DNA from: JACMJP01 sp046160675
GTDB lineage: Bacteria; Bacteroidota; Bacteroidia; Chitinophagales; BACL12
Direction: 5' to 3'
NCBI GenBank assembly: GCA_046160675.1
Contig: JBJXHH010000011.1
Location: 1 to 6,601 of the forward strand
Length of the DNA stretch: 6,601 nt
Position 1 is the stretch's first letter. Every line of letters begins with the position of its first letter. Positions 6,177 to 6,601 of the stretch are shown piece after piece. Below the pieces are notes generated by a model. That model worked only from the letters and a program-made list of their open reading frames with translations, ran no database searches and had not been told where the DNA came from. A program made the translations under genes and the position numbers.

Positions 6177-6601
6177 TCATTCATTTATCAAATTCAACGC
6201 ACTGCCCGCTTTATACCATTCTATTTGCTGCGCATTGTAAGTGTGATTTACATTGATGGTTTCTGATGTTCCGTCTTTATGATGTAATTGTAATGTCAAC
6301 GGAACATTCGACGAAAAGGAAGTCAGTCCAAGTATATCAATAGTATCATCTTCCTGAATCTTATCATAATCATTTTTATCAGCAAAAGTCAGCGCAAGCA
6401 TGCCTTGTTTTTTTAAGTTCGTTTCATGAATTCTCGCAAATGACTTTACAAGTATTGCTCTTACGCCTAAAAATCTAGGTTCCATTGCTGCATGCTCCCG
6501 GGATGAACCTTCGCCGTAGTTTTCATCTCCCACTACAATGCTTCCAATTCCTTTTGCTTTGTAATCCCGCTGTACTTTCGGAACAGATTCATACTCACCT
6601 G
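6177..6601 (-). CDS. acnA: Aconitate hydratase, C-terminal swivel domain (cut by window edge)
   Basis: The last 140 residues of aconitase are visible; the frame is open through the right edge. The enzyme isomerises citrate to isocitrate via cis-aconitate in the TCA cycle, in the cytoplasm, using a [4Fe-4S] cluster. The motif GDENYGEGSSREHAAMEPR holds the active-site Ser-Ser-Arg (Ser642, Ser643 and Arg644 in pig numbering). It is followed by LGVRAILVKSFARIHETNLK and, near the end, the family ending IEWYKAGSALNLINE. The close match to the mitochondrial aconitase swivel domain points to the mitochondrial-type subfamily known in Bacteroidota rather than AcnB. The cluster-ligating cysteines and domains 1-3 are outside the window. 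A GTG at 6533 lies within the conserved motif (VVGDEN) and is not a start. The gene ends 103 bp from the convergent TPR-like gene. Confidence 0.95.
   Translation of the reverse strand, partial: GEYESVPKVQRDYKAKGIGSIVVGDENYGEGSSREHAAMEPRFLGVRAILVKSFARIHETNLKKQGMLALTFADKNDYDKIQEDDTIDILGLTSFSSNVPLTLQLHHKDGTSETINVNHTYNAQQIEWYKAGSALNLINE

Noticed and set aside
6177..6533. A complete 118-residue protein starting at GTG 6533
   Set aside because: The frame is open to the window edge and the upstream codons continue the aconitase sequence, so the GTG is an internal valine in the VVGDENYGEG motif.

Overview
The window looks like a chromosomal segment of a member of the Bacteroidota (Sphingobacteriales/Chitinophagales-like), though the exact lineage cannot be fixed from the sequence. 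Four things point this way: low G+C; start regions mostly without Shine-Dalgarno sequences but with TAnnTTTG-type -7 boxes; a secreted protein ending in a type IX secretion (T9SS) sorting domain; and a mitochondrial-type aconitase. No mobile element, RNA gene or CRISPR array was seen.

Layout, left to right. (1) 1-304, minus strand: the N-terminal part of a secreted NlpC/P60 cell-wall peptidase, cut by the window edge after the catalytic-cysteine motif. (2) 498-1136, plus: a stand-alone LON substrate-binding-domain protein; a good Bacteroidota promoter lies over an upstream in-frame ATG, so the ATG at 498 is preferred. (3) 1249-1605, plus: a small conserved-looking protein of unknown function with a CxxC motif. 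(4) 1671-4388, minus: a 905-residue secreted protein with ten tandem MopE-type metal-binding repeats, an Ig-like domain and a T9SS C-terminal sorting domain. (5) 4523-6073, plus: a 516-residue, mostly helical, TPR-like cytoplasmic protein of unknown function. (6) 6177-6601, minus: the C-terminal swivel domain of aconitate hydratase, running off the right edge.

The genes alternate in orientation and there is no convincing multi-gene operon; only the LON protein and the small CxxC protein point the same way (112 bp apart). The gene pairs at 304/498 and 4388/4523 are divergent and share compact promoter regions. The pairs at 1605/1671 and 6073/6177 converge on short gaps with hairpins. I see no evidence that the six genes form one pathway; the neighbourhood mixes housekeeping functions with lineage-specific surface and unknown proteins.

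The most striking signals are a perfect 17-bp-arm palindrome inside the sorting-domain codons of the large surface protein, and a fairly recent in-frame 204-bp tandem duplication in its repeat array. I found no clear sign of a new multi-gene system.
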